A DNA stretch of 64,000 nucleotides from Thermococcus sp. MAR1 (GCF_012027305.1 NZ_SNUF01000001.1:1054001-1118000), one strand, 5' to 3'; counted from the first letter of the stretch, positions 1 to 8,427 are shown. The notes: generated by a model not told the origin, from the sequence alone. A program made the numbers and translations.

Positions 1-459
1 TTCCTCGAGGTCACCTTTGAAGGCACCGCCAAGAGAACCTTCAAGCTCCCGCTCATCGAGGTTGAGGAGCTCGAACTTGACCTTCCGGAGCTTCCGTTCA
101 CGGCCAAGGTCGTCATCCTCGGCGAGGTCCTCAAGGAGGCAGTTAAAGATGCTTCCCTCGTCAGCGACGCCATGAAGTTCATGGCAACGGAAAACGAGTT
201 TATAATGCGCGCCGAGGGCGAAACGAACGAGGTCGAGATAAAGCTCACCCTTGAGGATGAAGGCCTGCTTGACCTTGAGGTCGAGGAAGAAACGAAGAGT
301 GCCTACGGAATCAGCTACCTCGCGGACATGATAAAGGGCATCGGCAAGGCCGACGAAGTTATAATCCGCTTCGGCAACGAGATGCCCCTCCAGATGGAGT
401 ACCCGATAAGGGACGAGGGCAAGCTGATATTCCTCCTCGCTCCTCGCGTCGAGGACTGA
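1..459 (+). CDS. pcn: DNA polymerase sliding clamp PCNA, 3' part
   Basis: Sliding clamp that encircles DNA and tethers the replicative polymerase and other replication proteins. The reading frame is open from the first base of the window, so only the last 152 residues are present. The C-terminal domain is intact: the run ISYLADMIKGI, the acidic stretch before it, and the ending PIRDEGKLIFLLAPRVED (PCNA C-terminal strand motif). The linker region LELDLPELPF before it also fits PCNA. GINS51 follows in the same direction after a T-rich stretch, an order familiar from Thermococcales, where both act in the replisome. Confidence 0.95.
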   Translation, partial: FLEVTFEGTAKRTFKLPLIEVEELELDLPELPFTAKVVILGEVLKEAVKDASLVSDAMKFMATENEFIMRAEGETNEVEIKLTLEDEGLLDLEVEEETKSAYGISYLADMIKGIGKADEVIIRFGNEMPLQMEYPIRDEGKLIFLLAPRVED

Positions 460-475
460 TTTTTCTTTTCATTTC
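460..475 (+). terminator. T-rich probable terminator after PCNA
   Basis: The PCNA stop codon is followed directly by a pyrimidine stretch made mostly of T (TTTTTCTTTTCATTT). Archaeal intrinsic termination needs little more than such T-runs. The next gene starts about 17 nt further on, so termination may be partial. Confidence 0.4.
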
Positions 476-491
476 CTAGGCTGGTGGGAGC

Positions 492-1061
492 GTGGACATC
501 GTTAAGCTCAGGGAACTGCTTGAGGCGGAGCTTTCCTCCCAGGAACTGACGGAACTAGATGAAGAATTCTACGAGGAGTTCGACAGCCTCATCAAGGCCC
601 TAAAACTCAGTGCAGAGAGCTCCCGTGAGAGGGGTGAGGACGTTGAGGAGCGCCTTTACCTCGCCCAGCTGGGCATAGCAGAGAAGCTCATGCGCGAGAT
701 AATCAAAATCAGGCTTCATAAAATCGTTGACCTCGCCGTCGAGGGCGTCCCCTACGGTCTGACTTCGGAGGAAAGGCGAATTTTCACGATGCTCAGGGCG
801 TTCATAGAACGCGAGGAGATTCCGGTCGAGATTCCCGAGGAGACCGTTGAGGTGAGTGGGGAGGTTCCAGAGAGGGAGGCCTCAAAAAAGAGGGTTCCAA
901 GGGAAGCCTACATAATCAAGGTTGACCTGCCGAAGATACTCGACCCTGAGCTGAGGGAATACGGGCCGTTCAGGGCGGGCGACCTCGTTGTCATCCCCCG
1001 GGGCCTCGGGAAGGTTCTCGTCGAGAGGGACGCGGCCGAGAGAATAAAGATTACCCCGTGA
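492..1061 (+). CDS. gins51: GINS complex subunit GINS51 (Sld5/Psf1 type)
   Basis: Subunit of the archaeal GINS complex, which joins MCM helicase and GAN/RecJ nuclease in the replisome. The 189-residue protein shows the helical A-domain (LRELLEAELSSQELTELDEEFYEEF, then a central helix pair around residues 40-85), a charged linker, and a small C-terminal B-domain (about 135-189, GPFRAGDLVVIPRGLGKVLV), the A-then-B order of GINS51 rather than GINS23. The start is GTG, preceded by GGTGGGAG. The last four bases overlap the next gene, so the two are probably translated together. Confidence 0.88.
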   Translation: MDIVKLRELLEAELSSQELTELDEEFYEEFDSLIKALKLSAESSRERGEDVEERLYLAQLGIAEKLMREIIKIRLHKIVDLAVEGVPYGLTSEERRIFTMLRAFIEREEIPVEIPEETVEVSGEVPEREASKKRVPREAYIIKVDLPKILDPELREYGPFRAGDLVVIPRGLGKVLVERDAAERIKITP

Positions 1062-2977
1062 TGCCCATGCCTTTCTCAGTCTGCACCCGCGACTGCTACG
1101 ACACATGCTCGATGGTGGCCGAAGTCAAAAACGGAAGGCTCACGGTTAGGGGAAACCCCAAACACCCAATAACAGCAGGCTTTCTCTGCCCGAAGGGCGC
1201 GCTCCTCCCAAAATGGTTCCACGCTGAGGACAGGCTCAAAGCTCCGCTCATTCGAACCGGCGAACGCGGAAGCGGTGAGTTCAGGGAAGCCACCTGGAAC
1301 GAGGCAGTAAATCTTGTGGCCGGGAGGTTGAGGGAGACGATTGAAGAGCACGGAAGCGAGAGCGTTTTAGTTTACCAGTACGCCGGGGATAGGGGAGTTG
1401 TGAACTACGCCTTCCCGCTGAGGCTCTTCCACTACCTGAACACATCGATGCTCGACTACGGAATCTGCGACAGGGCAGGTCAGGAGGCTTTGAGAGACGT
1501 CTACGGGACGGCAGTTGGAATGGATCCGGAGGAGCTCAAAAACCAGCGGTTGATAGTTTACTGGGGTGTTAATGCGTTCTGGACGAACCTGCACGGGTTC
1601 ATGCTGGCAAGGAGATGCGGTCTCGAAATCTGGACGGTCGATGTCGTCAGAACCGAAACCGCCAAGCGCTCCGAGGGGTTCTTCCAGATAAAGCCGGACA
1701 CTGACGTTCTCTTTGCCCTTGGAGTTGCAAAGGTTATAATCGAAGAAGGACTCCATGATAAAGCCTTCGTCCGCGAGAACGTTTACGGCTTCGAAGAATT
1801 CAAGAATTATGTAAAAACATTATCGCTTGATTATGTAAGCATGGAGACCGGGATAAAGGTTGGTGAAATAGAGACCTTCGCGAGGGAGTTCGCCGAGAAG
1901 AGGGGAGTAATCCACATAGGCTACGGCTTTCAGCGCTCCTTAGCTGGAGGAGAGGCCGTAAGGGCAATAGCTATCCTTCCAGCCTTAATAGGCCATTCCT
2001 TCGGCTTCATCTATGACATGAAGACCATAGACAAAAGCTACGCCGAGGGAGCCTTCCTGCGAACTAGGCCGGCCAGGAGAATTCCCCAGATGAAGCTTGC
2101 TGAGTACATAGAACGGGGCAAGATAAAGTTCCTCTACGTCTACAACTCCAATCCCCTCGCGAGCCTGCCAAACCAGAACCGGCTGAGGAAAGCGCTGGTG
2201 GAAAACGACGTTTTCGTGGTCACACACGATATCTTTCTCACAGATACCGCCCTCTACTCCGACGTCGTCCTTCCGGCAAACACTTTTTTCGAGAGGCTTG
2301 ACATCCTCGATTCCTACTACCACCGCTACGTGGCTTTAAACGAGCCGGTAGCGAAACTCTACGGGAAGAGCAACAGCGAGGTGACGAGGCTTCTGGCGAA
2401 GGCGCTGGGCATTAAAAATCGCCACCTCTACGAGAGCGACGAGGAGGTCATAAAGAAGGTCATTGAGATGAACGGTTTAAACTGGGAAGAGCTGAGAAGT
2501 AAGGGTTTCGTTAAGGTTCAGGAAAAGCAGAGAACGTGGGGAACGCCGAGCGGGAAGATAGAGTTTTTCTCTCAGAGGGCTGTAAAGAGGGGCCTAAGTC
2601 CATTTCCCAAGTACAGAAGCTTCAAAGGTAAATACCCGCTTCGGCTGCTCACTCCGACCCACAGAATGACGATAACGAGCCAGTACCATAACACACACGG
2701 AATGATCGACCCGAACCTTTACGTCAATCCCTCTGATGCCAAAGAGAGGGGCCTTGAAGACAGAGATACCGTGGAGGTCTTCAACGACAACGGGAGCATC
2801 AGGACTGAGGTCAGGCTTACGGAGGACGTTCCGCCTGGAGTGGTTCTGCTTTACAAGGCTTTCTGGGCTAAACTTCTCGGCTGGAACGCGAACTTTCTGA
2901 CAGAGGATAAAACCGTCGAAAAGTACGGGAACGGCTCTGCATACCATTCAACATGGGTCGATGTCAGGAAGGTTTGA
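1061..2977 (+). CDS. Molybdopterin (bis-MGD) oxidoreductase, formate dehydrogenase/thiosulfate-reductase superfamily
   Basis: A 638-residue catalytic subunit of the DMSO-reductase superfamily. Cys8, Cys12, Cys16 and Cys43 (C-x3-C-x3-C...CPKG) form the N-terminal [4Fe-4S] motif. Then come molybdopterin domains (SVLVYQYAGDRG; VYWGVNAFWTNLHG; IHIGYGFQRS) and a C-terminal dinucleotide-binding domain from about residue 520 (LRLLTPTHRMT). Cys136 in GICDRAG is the best candidate Mo ligand. No Tat or Sec signal is visible, so it is likely cytoplasmic. No iron-sulfur or membrane partner subunit is adjacent and the substrate is unknown. GTG at 1058 and ATG at 1067 are alternative starts. It overlaps GINS51, an odd pairing of replication and redox genes. 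Confidence 0.8.
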   Translation: MPMPFSVCTRDCYDTCSMVAEVKNGRLTVRGNPKHPITAGFLCPKGALLPKWFHAEDRLKAPLIRTGERGSGEFREATWNEAVNLVAGRLRETIEEHGSESVLVYQYAGDRGVVNYAFPLRLFHYLNTSMLDYGICDRAGQEALRDVYGTAVGMDPEELKNQRLIVYWGVNAFWTNLHGFMLARRCGLEIWTVDVVRTETAKRSEGFFQIKPDTDVLFALGVAKVIIEEGLHDKAFVRENVYGFEEFKNYVKTLSLDYVSMETGIKVGEIETFAREFAEKRGVIHIGYGFQRSLAGGEAVRAIAILPALIGHSFGFIYDMKTIDKSYAEGAFLRTRPARRIPQMKLAEYIERGKIKFLYVYNSNPLASLPNQNRLRKALVENDVFVVTHDIFLTDTALYSDVVLPANTFFERLDILDSYYHRYVALNEPVAKLYGKSNSEVTRLLAKALGIKNRHLYESDEEVIKKVIEMNGLNWEELRSKGFVKVQEKQRTWGTPSGKIEFFSQRAVKRGLSPFPKYRSFKGKYPLRLLTPTHRMTITSQYHNTHGMIDPNLYVNPSDAKERGLEDRDTVEVFNDNGSIRTEVRLTEDVPPGVVLLYKAFWAKLLGWNANFLTEDKTVEKYGNGSAYHSTWVDVRKV

Positions 2978-2984
2978 GACAAAA

Positions 2985-3009
2985 AGGGACTTTTTCTTCA
3001 AGCTTTTTG
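2985..3009 (+). terminator. Paired T-runs after the molybdopterin oxidoreductase
   Basis: Two TTTTT runs (2991-2995 and 3004-3008) lie just after the stop codon. The rest of the 222-base gap is AT-rich and holds the promoter of the following peroxiredoxin. Confidence 0.4.
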
Positions 3010-3126
3010 ACAATGCCTTTCCATTCAATCTTCCACTATGACAATCAATCGTGGACATTCTTTGCACGGTTATCCTCAGATCCCTAAAAATTCTTGGATA
3101 TTCGACAAAGTTAATACTGTTAGACG

Positions 3127-3151
3127 AACCGAAAGGTTTATATATCCGAAC
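3127..3151 (+). promoter_or_regulatory. BRE/TATA promoter of peroxiredoxin with flanking CCGAA repeats
   Basis: The sequence AACCGAAAGG-TTTATATAT-CCGAAC contains a purine-rich BRE (CGAAAGG) followed by a TATA box, about 50 bases before the gene start. The TATA box is flanked on both sides by CCGAA. A near copy (22 of 25 bases identical) stands before the unknown gene at 24521, suggesting shared control. Confidence 0.7.
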
Positions 3152-3199
3152 CAGTGAGGTTTATAGTGAAGAAAACATAGAAAAATGAGGTGATGGAAG

Positions 3200-3850
3200 A
3201 TGGTAGTGATAGGAGAAAAGTTCCCTGAGGTTGAGGTCAACACCACCCACGGCAGGATAAAGCTGCCCGACTACTTCGCCGAGAAGGGCAAGTGGTTCGT
3301 TCTCTTCAGCCACCCCGCTGACTTCACCCCGGTCTGTACGACCGAGTTCTACGCGATGCAGAAGCGCGCCGAGGAGTTCAGGAAGCTTGGCGTCGAGCCG
3401 ATCGGACTGAGCGTTGATCAGGTCTTCAGCCACCTTAAGTGGATGGAGTGGATCAAGGAGAACCTCGGAGAGGAGATAACCTTCCCGGTCATAGCCGACG
3501 ACAGGGGCGACCTTGCAGAGGCCCTCGGCATGATCCCGAGTGGTGCAACGATAACCGCCAGGGCCGTTTTCATCGTCGATGACAAGGGCATCATTCGCGC
3601 GATAGTTTACTACCCGGCCGAAGTCGGCAGGGACTGGGACGAGATACTCCGCCTTGTCAAGGCTCTTAAGATAAGCACCGAGAAGGGCGTTGCCCTGCCG
3701 CACAAGTGGCCCAACAACGAGCTCATCGGCGATAGGGCAATAGTTCCGCCGGCAGGAACAGTCGACGCCATCAAGGAGCGCGAAGAGGCCAAGGCCAAGG
3801 GCGAGATCGAGTGCTACGACTGGTGGTTCTGCCACAAGAAGCTTGAGTGA
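3200..3850 (+). CDS. Peroxiredoxin, archaeal Prx6-type with C-terminal resolving cysteines
   Basis: Thiol peroxidase reducing H2O2 and organic peroxides in the cytoplasm. The catalytic motif [13 protein letters not shown] places the peroxidatic Cys at residue 46. The extended C-terminal arm ends [14 protein letters not shown], giving Cys205 and Cys211 as resolving cysteines as in the Aeropyrum/Pyrococcus decameric enzymes. The length of 216 residues matches that family. The start ATG follows a GAGGTGATGG ribosome site. The strong dedicated promoter suggests an abundant, stress-responsive protein. A thioredoxin-like gene on the other strand, 325 bases away, could supply reductant, but that is inference. 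Confidence 0.93.
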   Translation: MVVIGEKFPEVEVNTTHGRIKLPDYFAEKGKWFVLFSHPADFTPVCTTEFYAMQKRAEEFRKLGVEPIGLSVDQVFSHLKWMEWIKENLGEEITFPVIADDRGDLAEALGMIPSGATITARAVFIVDDKGIIRAIVYYPAEVGRDWDEILRLVKALKISTEKGVALPHKWPNNELIGDRAIVPPAGTVDAIKEREEAKAKGEIECYDWWFCHKKLE

Positions 3851-3899
3851 GCTTCTTCCCTTTCTTAGCTATTCTTTTCTGTTCTCAAAAGTAAAAGGG

Positions 3900-4146
3900 C
3901 TAAACCACCCTTCTCCTGAAGAGCACCACCAGCGGGACGAGCCAGGCTAAGTGAACAACCACCGCCACCGGAAAGTCTCCGCAATTGTTTAAAGCTATGC
4001 CCTCGAAGACCCGGTACGTCCAGTACGTCGGCAGGAAGGCTGTAAGCTTGCTCCAGTCCGTTGAGAGGCCCCTCCAGAGGACAACGAGCTTTATCGCAAC
4101 CGGGAGGACTAACAGCCAGCCGATGACCTTGGAGACCGTCTTAAAG
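3900..4146 (-). pseudogene. Remnant of an ABC-2 type permease (C-terminal end only)
   Basis: On the minus strand about 80 codons read as the end of a multispan permease: a hydrophobic helix (VIGWLLVLPVAIKLVVLW), then LPTYWTYRVFEGIAL and a last helix (VAVVVHLAWLVPLVVLF) followed by the basic tail RRRVV and a stop. The frame is closed upstream by TGA at about 4149, with no start codon and no N-terminal half, and no ATPase gene adjoins it. I read it as the leftover of a deleted ABC transporter operon. No other gene is visible between 3851 and 4175. Confidence 0.6.
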
Positions 4147-4175
4147 CAATTATAGTTAGCCCCTCACATGTGCGG

Positions 4176-4508
4176 TTATTTGAAGGTCTCATCAAGGAGT
4201 TTCTTCAGACCTTCAAACCTTATTAGAACCTCCTCCTTCCTCCGTATCAGGTTCTGCCTGGCCACCTCTTCCCCGTCCTTAAGGTAAATCAGTGTCGGAA
4301 CGTTGAGGATGTCAAAGTGGCTCGCGAGGTCGTTCCATTTCTCGGCGTTGATATGAACAACCTTTATCTCGGGAAACTCCCCGCTCAGCTCTTCCATGAA
4401 GCTTTCGACTATCCTGCACGGCGGACAGCCCGGAATGGAAAACCACAGCACAACTCTGCCAGAGTTCAGCTCGGTGTTTCCATTGTATTCGACTATCATC
4501 TCGGCCAC
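4176..4508 (-). CDS. Thioredoxin-like protein with CPPC active site
   Basis: A single thioredoxin fold of 110 residues. The active site is Cys28-Pro-Pro-Cys31 in WFSIPGCPPCRIVESF, followed by the KVVHINAEKW strand and the cis-proline segment NVPTLIYLKDGE. The CPPC redox centre is less reducing than CGPC and occurs in several archaeal thioredoxins. No signal peptide is visible, so it should act in the cytoplasm. It starts one base after the copA stop codon, so it is cotranscribed with the copper ATPase. It might keep CopA or other cysteine metal sites reduced, which is inference. Confidence 0.82.
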   Translation of the reverse strand: MAEMIVEYNGNTELNSGRVVLWFSIPGCPPCRIVESFMEELSGEFPEIKVVHINAEKWNDLASHFDILNVPTLIYLKDGEEVARQNLIRRKEEVLIRFEGLKKLLDETFK

Positions 4509-4509
4509 C

Positions 4510-6909
4510 TCACACCTTAGCCCTCTTCAGCAGGAGCGAGTTTGTGACGACGCTGACGCTGCTTATGCTCATCGCTCCCGCCGCCCACTCAGGCTGGAAC
4601 TCCACGCCGAAGAGGACGAATGCCAGACCAGCCGCGAAGGGAATCAGCATCGTGTTGTAGAACATCGCCCAGAAGATGTTCTGCTTTATCTTCGCCAGCG
4701 TCTTCTGGCTCAGCTTTATTGCCCTCACCACGTCCATTGGGTCGTTCTTTATGAGAACCATGTCCCCGCTCTCCATGGCTATGTCCGTCGCGTTGCCGAC
4801 GGCTATGCCTATATCCGCCCGGGCCAGGGCAGGGGCGTCGTTTATGCCGTCGCCGACGAAGATAACTGTCTCGCCTCTCTCCTGGAGCTTTTTGACCTCC
4901 ACCGCCTTGTCTCCGGGCAGAACCTCTGCGAGGACGTAGTCCACCCCAAGGGCTCTCCCTATCGCCTCGGCCGTTCTCCTGTTATCGCCGGTTATCATGC
5001 CGACCTTCTTGCCCATCCTGTGGAGCTCCTCAATGGCCTCCTTTGCCCCGTCCTTTATTGTGTCCGCTATGCCGATTACGCCCGCAACGTTACCGTCCAC
5101 AGCGACCACTATAGCAGTTTTTGCTTCGTTTTCAAGTCTAGTGAGGAAGTCCTCCATTCCGGTGATATCGATGCCGTTCTCAGCCATGAGCTTCCTGTTG
5201 CCTGCCAGTACCTCCTTCCCACCAACAACCGCCCTAACGCCCTTGCCGGTTATGGCCTCGAACTCCTCCGGTTCTTCAAGCTCAAGGCCGAGTTCCTGGG
5301 CCTTCCTCACGATGGCCTCTCCAAGCGGGTGTTCAGAGCGCTTCTCCGCCGAGGCAACGAGCCTTATGAGATCCTTCTCGTCCATGCCAAAGGTTATTAC
5401 GTCGGTCACTTCAGGCTTGCCCTTCGTGAGCGTTCCGGTCTTGTCGAAGAGCACGACGGTGGCTTTCCTCGCTATCTCAAGCACTTCCCCGTTCTTGATG
5501 AGTATTCCTATCTCGGCCCCTTTGCCCATTCCAACCGTCAAAGCGGTCGGCGTTGCAAGGCCGAAGGCGCAGGGGCAGGCTATTACCAGAACGCTGAGAA
5601 GGGTCGTAAAGGCGAAGAGCACGGGCTCACCGGCCACGAAGTACCAGTAGGCGAAGGAGAGTAGCGCGATTGTGAGGACGGCGGGTATGAAGTAGGCAAC
5701 TATCGCGTCGGCGAGCTTCTGTATCGGCGGCTTCGTGTTCTGGGCCTCCTCAACGAGCCTTATAATCTGTGCCAGAACGGTATCTCTGCCGACGCGCTTT
5801 GCCTCTACCCTGAGCACGGAGTTCCTGTTTACCGTCCCTCCTATAACCTCGTCCCCGGCCTTTTTGAGATTCGGAACCGGCTCTCCGGTTATCATGGACT
5901 CGTCCACGTAGCCTTCACCATCGAGCACGATACCATCAACGGGAACCCTCTCACCGGGCTTCACTATCACGACGTCCCCAACTTTGACGTCACTTATCGG
6001 AACCTCAATCTCCTCGCCGTTCCTTATCACTGTGGCCTTCTTCGCCTGAAGCCCCATGAGCTTCTTAATGGCCTCGCTCGTTCTCCCCTTGGCCCTCGTT
6101 TCGAGGTACCTGCCGAGGAGCAGGAAAGCCATGAGCAGGACGCTGGCCTCGTAGAAGTTGAAGTCCTTCGGAATGACACCAACCGTGGCCAGAACGCTCG
6201 CCAGGTAGGCCGAACCTATGCCCAGGGAGTACATGACCTCCATGCTGAGGGCTTTATGCTTGAGCGAGCCCCAGGCTTTGCCAAATATCTCCCTGCCGGC
6301 GTAGGCTATCGCAACGGTGGACAGGATGAACTGGATGGGCATGAGGTACGGGATTTCAAAGCCGAAGCGCCCAGCCTGCATGGAGGCGAAGAGGACTATC
6401 CCTATTCCCCACGCGACGCCGAGCTTCTTCTTCATGTTGCGGAGATGCCTCTCCCGCAGCTCCCTCTCAAGGTCGTGGGTTTCCTCGCCCTCAACGCCGA
6501 TGAACTGGTAGCCAACTTCTTCAATGGCTTTTTTTATGTCGTCAGTAGTTACGAGGCCAGGGTCGTAGCTCACCCTGGCACTTTCGGTTCCCAGGTTGAC
6601 GCTCACGTCCAGAATGCCGGGCACTTCCCCGAGCGCGGCCTCTATGGTCCTGGCACACATCGCGCACGTCATTCCACCTATCTTAATCACCGCTTCCCTC
6701 CGCTCTCTAACTACTTCATAGCCCAGCTCCTCGATGGTGGCTATAATTCTGTTCAACCCAACCCTGGATTCATCGAATTCAACGTGGACGTTCTCTGAGT
6801 TCAAATTAGCCCTGGCTTCCTTCACTCCAGGAAGTTCTTTCAGGGCCCTCTCTATGGTTTTAACACACATGGCACAGGTCATGCCGTTAACCTTCAACGT
6901 AAGCTCCAT
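4510..6909 (-). CDS. copA: Copper-exporting P1B-type ATPase CopA
   Basis: Integral membrane pump that exports Cu(I) using ATP. Two N-terminal heavy-metal domains carry GMTCAMC (Cys12/Cys15 and Cys82/Cys85). The transmembrane metal site is Cys445-Pro-Cys447 in IACPCAFGLATPTAL, the phosphorylated aspartate is Asp489 in DKTGTLTKG, and TGE, SEHPLG and GDGINDAPALA motifs are present. I chose ATG 6909, spaced correctly behind GGTGG, over GTG 6918. The gene is divergent from a TRASH-domain regulator and is followed by a thioredoxin-like gene in the same operon, the typical archaeal copper-efflux arrangement. Confidence 0.95.
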   Translation of the reverse strand: MELTLKVNGMTCAMCVKTIERALKELPGVKEARANLNSENVHVEFDESRVGLNRIIATIEELGYEVVRERREAVIKIGGMTCAMCARTIEAALGEVPGILDVSVNLGTESARVSYDPGLVTTDDIKKAIEEVGYQFIGVEGEETHDLERELRERHLRNMKKKLGVAWGIGIVLFASMQAGRFGFEIPYLMPIQFILSTVAIAYAGREIFGKAWGSLKHKALSMEVMYSLGIGSAYLASVLATVGVIPKDFNFYEASVLLMAFLLLGRYLETRAKGRTSEAIKKLMGLQAKKATVIRNGEEIEVPISDVKVGDVVIVKPGERVPVDGIVLDGEGYVDESMITGEPVPNLKKAGDEVIGGTVNRNSVLRVEAKRVGRDTVLAQIIRLVEEAQNTKPPIQKLADAIVAYFIPAVLTIALLSFAYWYFVAGEPVLFAFTTLLSVLVIACPCAFGLATPTALTVGMGKGAEIGILIKNGEVLEIARKATVVLFDKTGTLTKGKPEVTDVITFGMDEKDLIRLVASAEKRSEHPLGEAIVRKAQELGLELEEPEEFEAITGKGVRAVVGGKEVLAGNRKLMAENGIDITGMEDFLTRLENEAKTAIVVAVDGNVAGVIGIADTIKDGAKEAIEELHRMGKKVGMITGDNRRTAEAIGRALGVDYVLAEVLPGDKAVEVKKLQERGETVIFVGDGINDAPALARADIGIAVGNATDIAMESGDMVLIKNDPMDVVRAIKLSQKTLAKIKQNIFWAMFYNTMLIPFAAGLAFVLFGVEFQPEWAAGAMSISSVSVVTNSLLLKRAKV

Positions 6910-7027
6910 TTCCTCCACCGTTACTTACTATGCTTGAGGACTTATGGGGATTATTTTTTACAATCTGAAAAGCTCAACCAGAGAATTTTTATAGTTTGAA
7001 CGAGATACCTCAGCTCGGTGAAGTTGA
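6910..7027. promoter_or_regulatory. Divergent copA/copR control region
   Basis: About 118 bases between the starts of copA (minus) and copR (plus). An AT-rich element GAATTTTTATAGTTT, about 30-45 bases before copR, is a plausible TATA box. On the minus strand GTAAAAAATAATCC can serve copA. The region should contain the CopR-binding site, but I could not single it out. Confidence 0.55.
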
Positions 7028-7621
7028 ATGAAGATAGACGACCTGGACTTGAAGCTCATCTATCTGCTGATGGACGACTCCCGGCTGAGCATCTCAGAAC
7101 TTGCGGAAAGGCTCGGTGTCAGCAGGCCGACCGTCAAGTCCCGGCTTGAAAAGCTTGAAAGGGAAGGGATAATCAAGAAGTACACCGTAAAGCTCAATCC
7201 GCAGCTTCTCAGGGCGCACAACGTCGTTGCGCTGATAGTAAAGACGGACGAGCCAGATAAGATGAAGGAGTTCGAGGAGATCATCGAAATAAACCGCTTC
7301 ACGAGCAGGAAGTACCTCATAAAAATAGCCGTTGAGAACATGGAGGAGCTGAGAAAGGTCATAGAGGGTGCAGGGTTCGAGGTTATCGAGATAATGCCCA
7401 TTCTCGAAAGTATAGAGCGTCCCAGTCCCCCAAGGGTCAAGGTTCCCTTCAAGTGCGACTACTGCGGCAAGGAGATCGTCGGGGAGCCCATCGTGTATAA
7501 GTACCACAACAGGGTTTACTTCTTCTGTTGCCCGACCTGCCTGAGGGAGTTCAAGAAAACGAGGGAGAACATAGAAAAATTCAAGCTAAAAGAGGAGGTA
7601 AAAGGAAAAGCGGGAAGCTGA
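7028..7621 (+). CDS. copR: Copper-responsive regulator CopR (Lrp/AsnC HTH plus TRASH domain)
   Basis: An N-terminal winged helix (residues 5-55; SISELAERLGVSRPTVKSRL) is followed by an Lrp-like ligand domain (about 62-125) and a C-terminal TRASH metal-sensing domain. In the last, Cys143/Cys146 (CDYCGKEI) and Cys167/168/171 (YFFCCPTCLREF) are candidate copper ligands. CopR proteins of this architecture control copper ATPases in Archaeoglobus, Sulfolobus and Thermococcus. Its position head-to-head with copA makes that ATPase the likely main target, with the Met-rich and CopB genes downstream as possible further ones. Confidence 0.9.
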   Translation: MKIDDLDLKLIYLLMDDSRLSISELAERLGVSRPTVKSRLEKLEREGIIKKYTVKLNPQLLRAHNVVALIVKTDEPDKMKEFEEIIEINRFTSRKYLIKIAVENMEELRKVIEGAGFEVIEIMPILESIERPSPPRVKVPFKCDYCGKEIVGEPIVYKYHNRVYFFCCPTCLREFKKTRENIEKFKLKEEVKGKAGS

Positions 7622-7625
7622 GGAC

Positions 7626-7955
7626 TCACTCGTCCTCCTCGATTCCCATGGCTTCCTCACAGGCTTCGTGCCTCTCCTTCCAGCCGTCGCCCATGTACTT
7701 GGCCATGTAGTCTTCCATGGCAGACTCCATCTCATCGTGCATCTCAATGAGGTTGCCATCTCCCATGTGCTCCTCCATTTCCGCGTACATCTCATCATCC
7801 ATCATGCCGTGCATGCCGTAGCCGCCCATGGGGCCAAAGCCCCAGCGCGTGCCGGTTCTCTCGGTTGTCTCGAATCCCCCCGTGTGGGCCATTCCAAGCG
7901 GAAGGGCTATGAGCGCTCCGATGAGGAGCCCGATAAACAGGGACTTCCACTCCAT
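7626..7955 (-). CDS. Methionine- and acid-rich membrane-anchored protein, probable copper binder
   Basis: A 109-residue protein with a hydrophobic N-terminal segment (residues 4-22, LFIGLLIGALIALPLGMA) that is a signal anchor or cleavable signal. An external tail follows with 15 methionines in the whole protein, several histidines (MHGMMDDEMYAEM, EEHMGDG) and one cysteine (EACEEAMG). Such Met/His clusters bind Cu(I). I recognise no named family. Convergent with copR and beside copA, it probably binds or delivers copper at the cell surface. A TTTGAGGTGATGC ribosome site precedes the ATG. Confidence 0.75.
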   Translation of the reverse strand: MEWKSLFIGLLIGALIALPLGMAHTGGFETTERTGTRWGFGPMGGYGMHGMMDDEMYAEMEEHMGDGNLIEMHDEMESAMEDYMAKYMGDGWKERHEACEEAMGIEEDE

Positions 7956-8005
7956 TTTGCATCACCTCAAATTTTGTTTTCCATATACGCCTTCGCCCGG
8001 TGGGA

Positions 8006-8019
8006 TATAGGGCTTATTG
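8006..8019 (-). promoter_or_regulatory. 14-bp promoter element shared by two metal-island genes (copy 1)
   Basis: Read on the minus strand this is CAATAAGCCCTATA, about 50 bases upstream of the Met-rich gene. An identical 14-mer precedes the SHOCT gene (8428-8441), and related CCCTAT cores precede copB and the DUF302 gene. It may be a shared operator or core promoter. A perfect 14-bp palindrome, CCGAAAATTTTCGG, lies nearby at 8043-8056. Confidence 0.5.
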
Positions 8020-8101
8020 CTCACATTCTGGAAATTCAAACCCCGAAAATTTTCGGAAAGGAAACCATAATTATCAAGAAAGCTGAAAAAATGAAAGGTA
8101 C

Positions 8102-8410
8102 TCATCCCTCAAGGAGCTTTCTCCGTCGCTTCTCGTATTCCTCATCGTCTATTTCGCCCCGTGCGTACTTCTCATCGAGTATCCCCAGGGCGCTCTTCTT
8201 GTTTCCCCCAGAGCCCTGCTCAACCAGCCATTTAATGAACCAGACTATTCCAACGATTATCATCACCCAGAACAGGAGCATGAATATCGCCCCAAAGATT
8301 CCAAAGTAGCCGAATCCCATCATCTCATGCCACCCCCATTCTCCTTCTCCAACATGGGCCAAGAACTGGCCCCCTAAACTTTCGAACATCATTTTGATCT
8401 CCTCAAACAC
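8102..8410 (-). CDS. SHOCT-domain small membrane protein
   Basis: The 102-residue protein has one strong transmembrane helix (about residues 36-64, [20 protein letters not shown]) and ends in a SHOCT motif ([28 protein letters not shown]), a short C-terminal oligomerisation element seen in many small membrane proteins. Its biochemical function is unknown. It stands between the CopA/CopR genes and CopB and shares a 14-base promoter element with the Met-rich gene, so a role in the copper response is likely by context only. The start ATG follows GAGGAGATC. Confidence 0.8.
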   Translation of the reverse strand: MFEEIKMMFESLGGQFLAHVGEGEWGWHEMMGFGYFGIFGAIFMLLFWVMIIVGIVWFIKWLVEQGSGGNKKSALGILDEKYARGEIDDEEYEKRRRKLLEG

Positions 8411-8427
8411 TACTCAATGGTAAAGGC

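Noticed and set aside
4396-5664. Long plus-strand frame of 422 codons across copA.
   Set aside because: It is antisense to the well-supported CopA. GC-rich Thermococcus codon use produces such shadow frames; the composition (His, Arg, Leu rich) has no family character.
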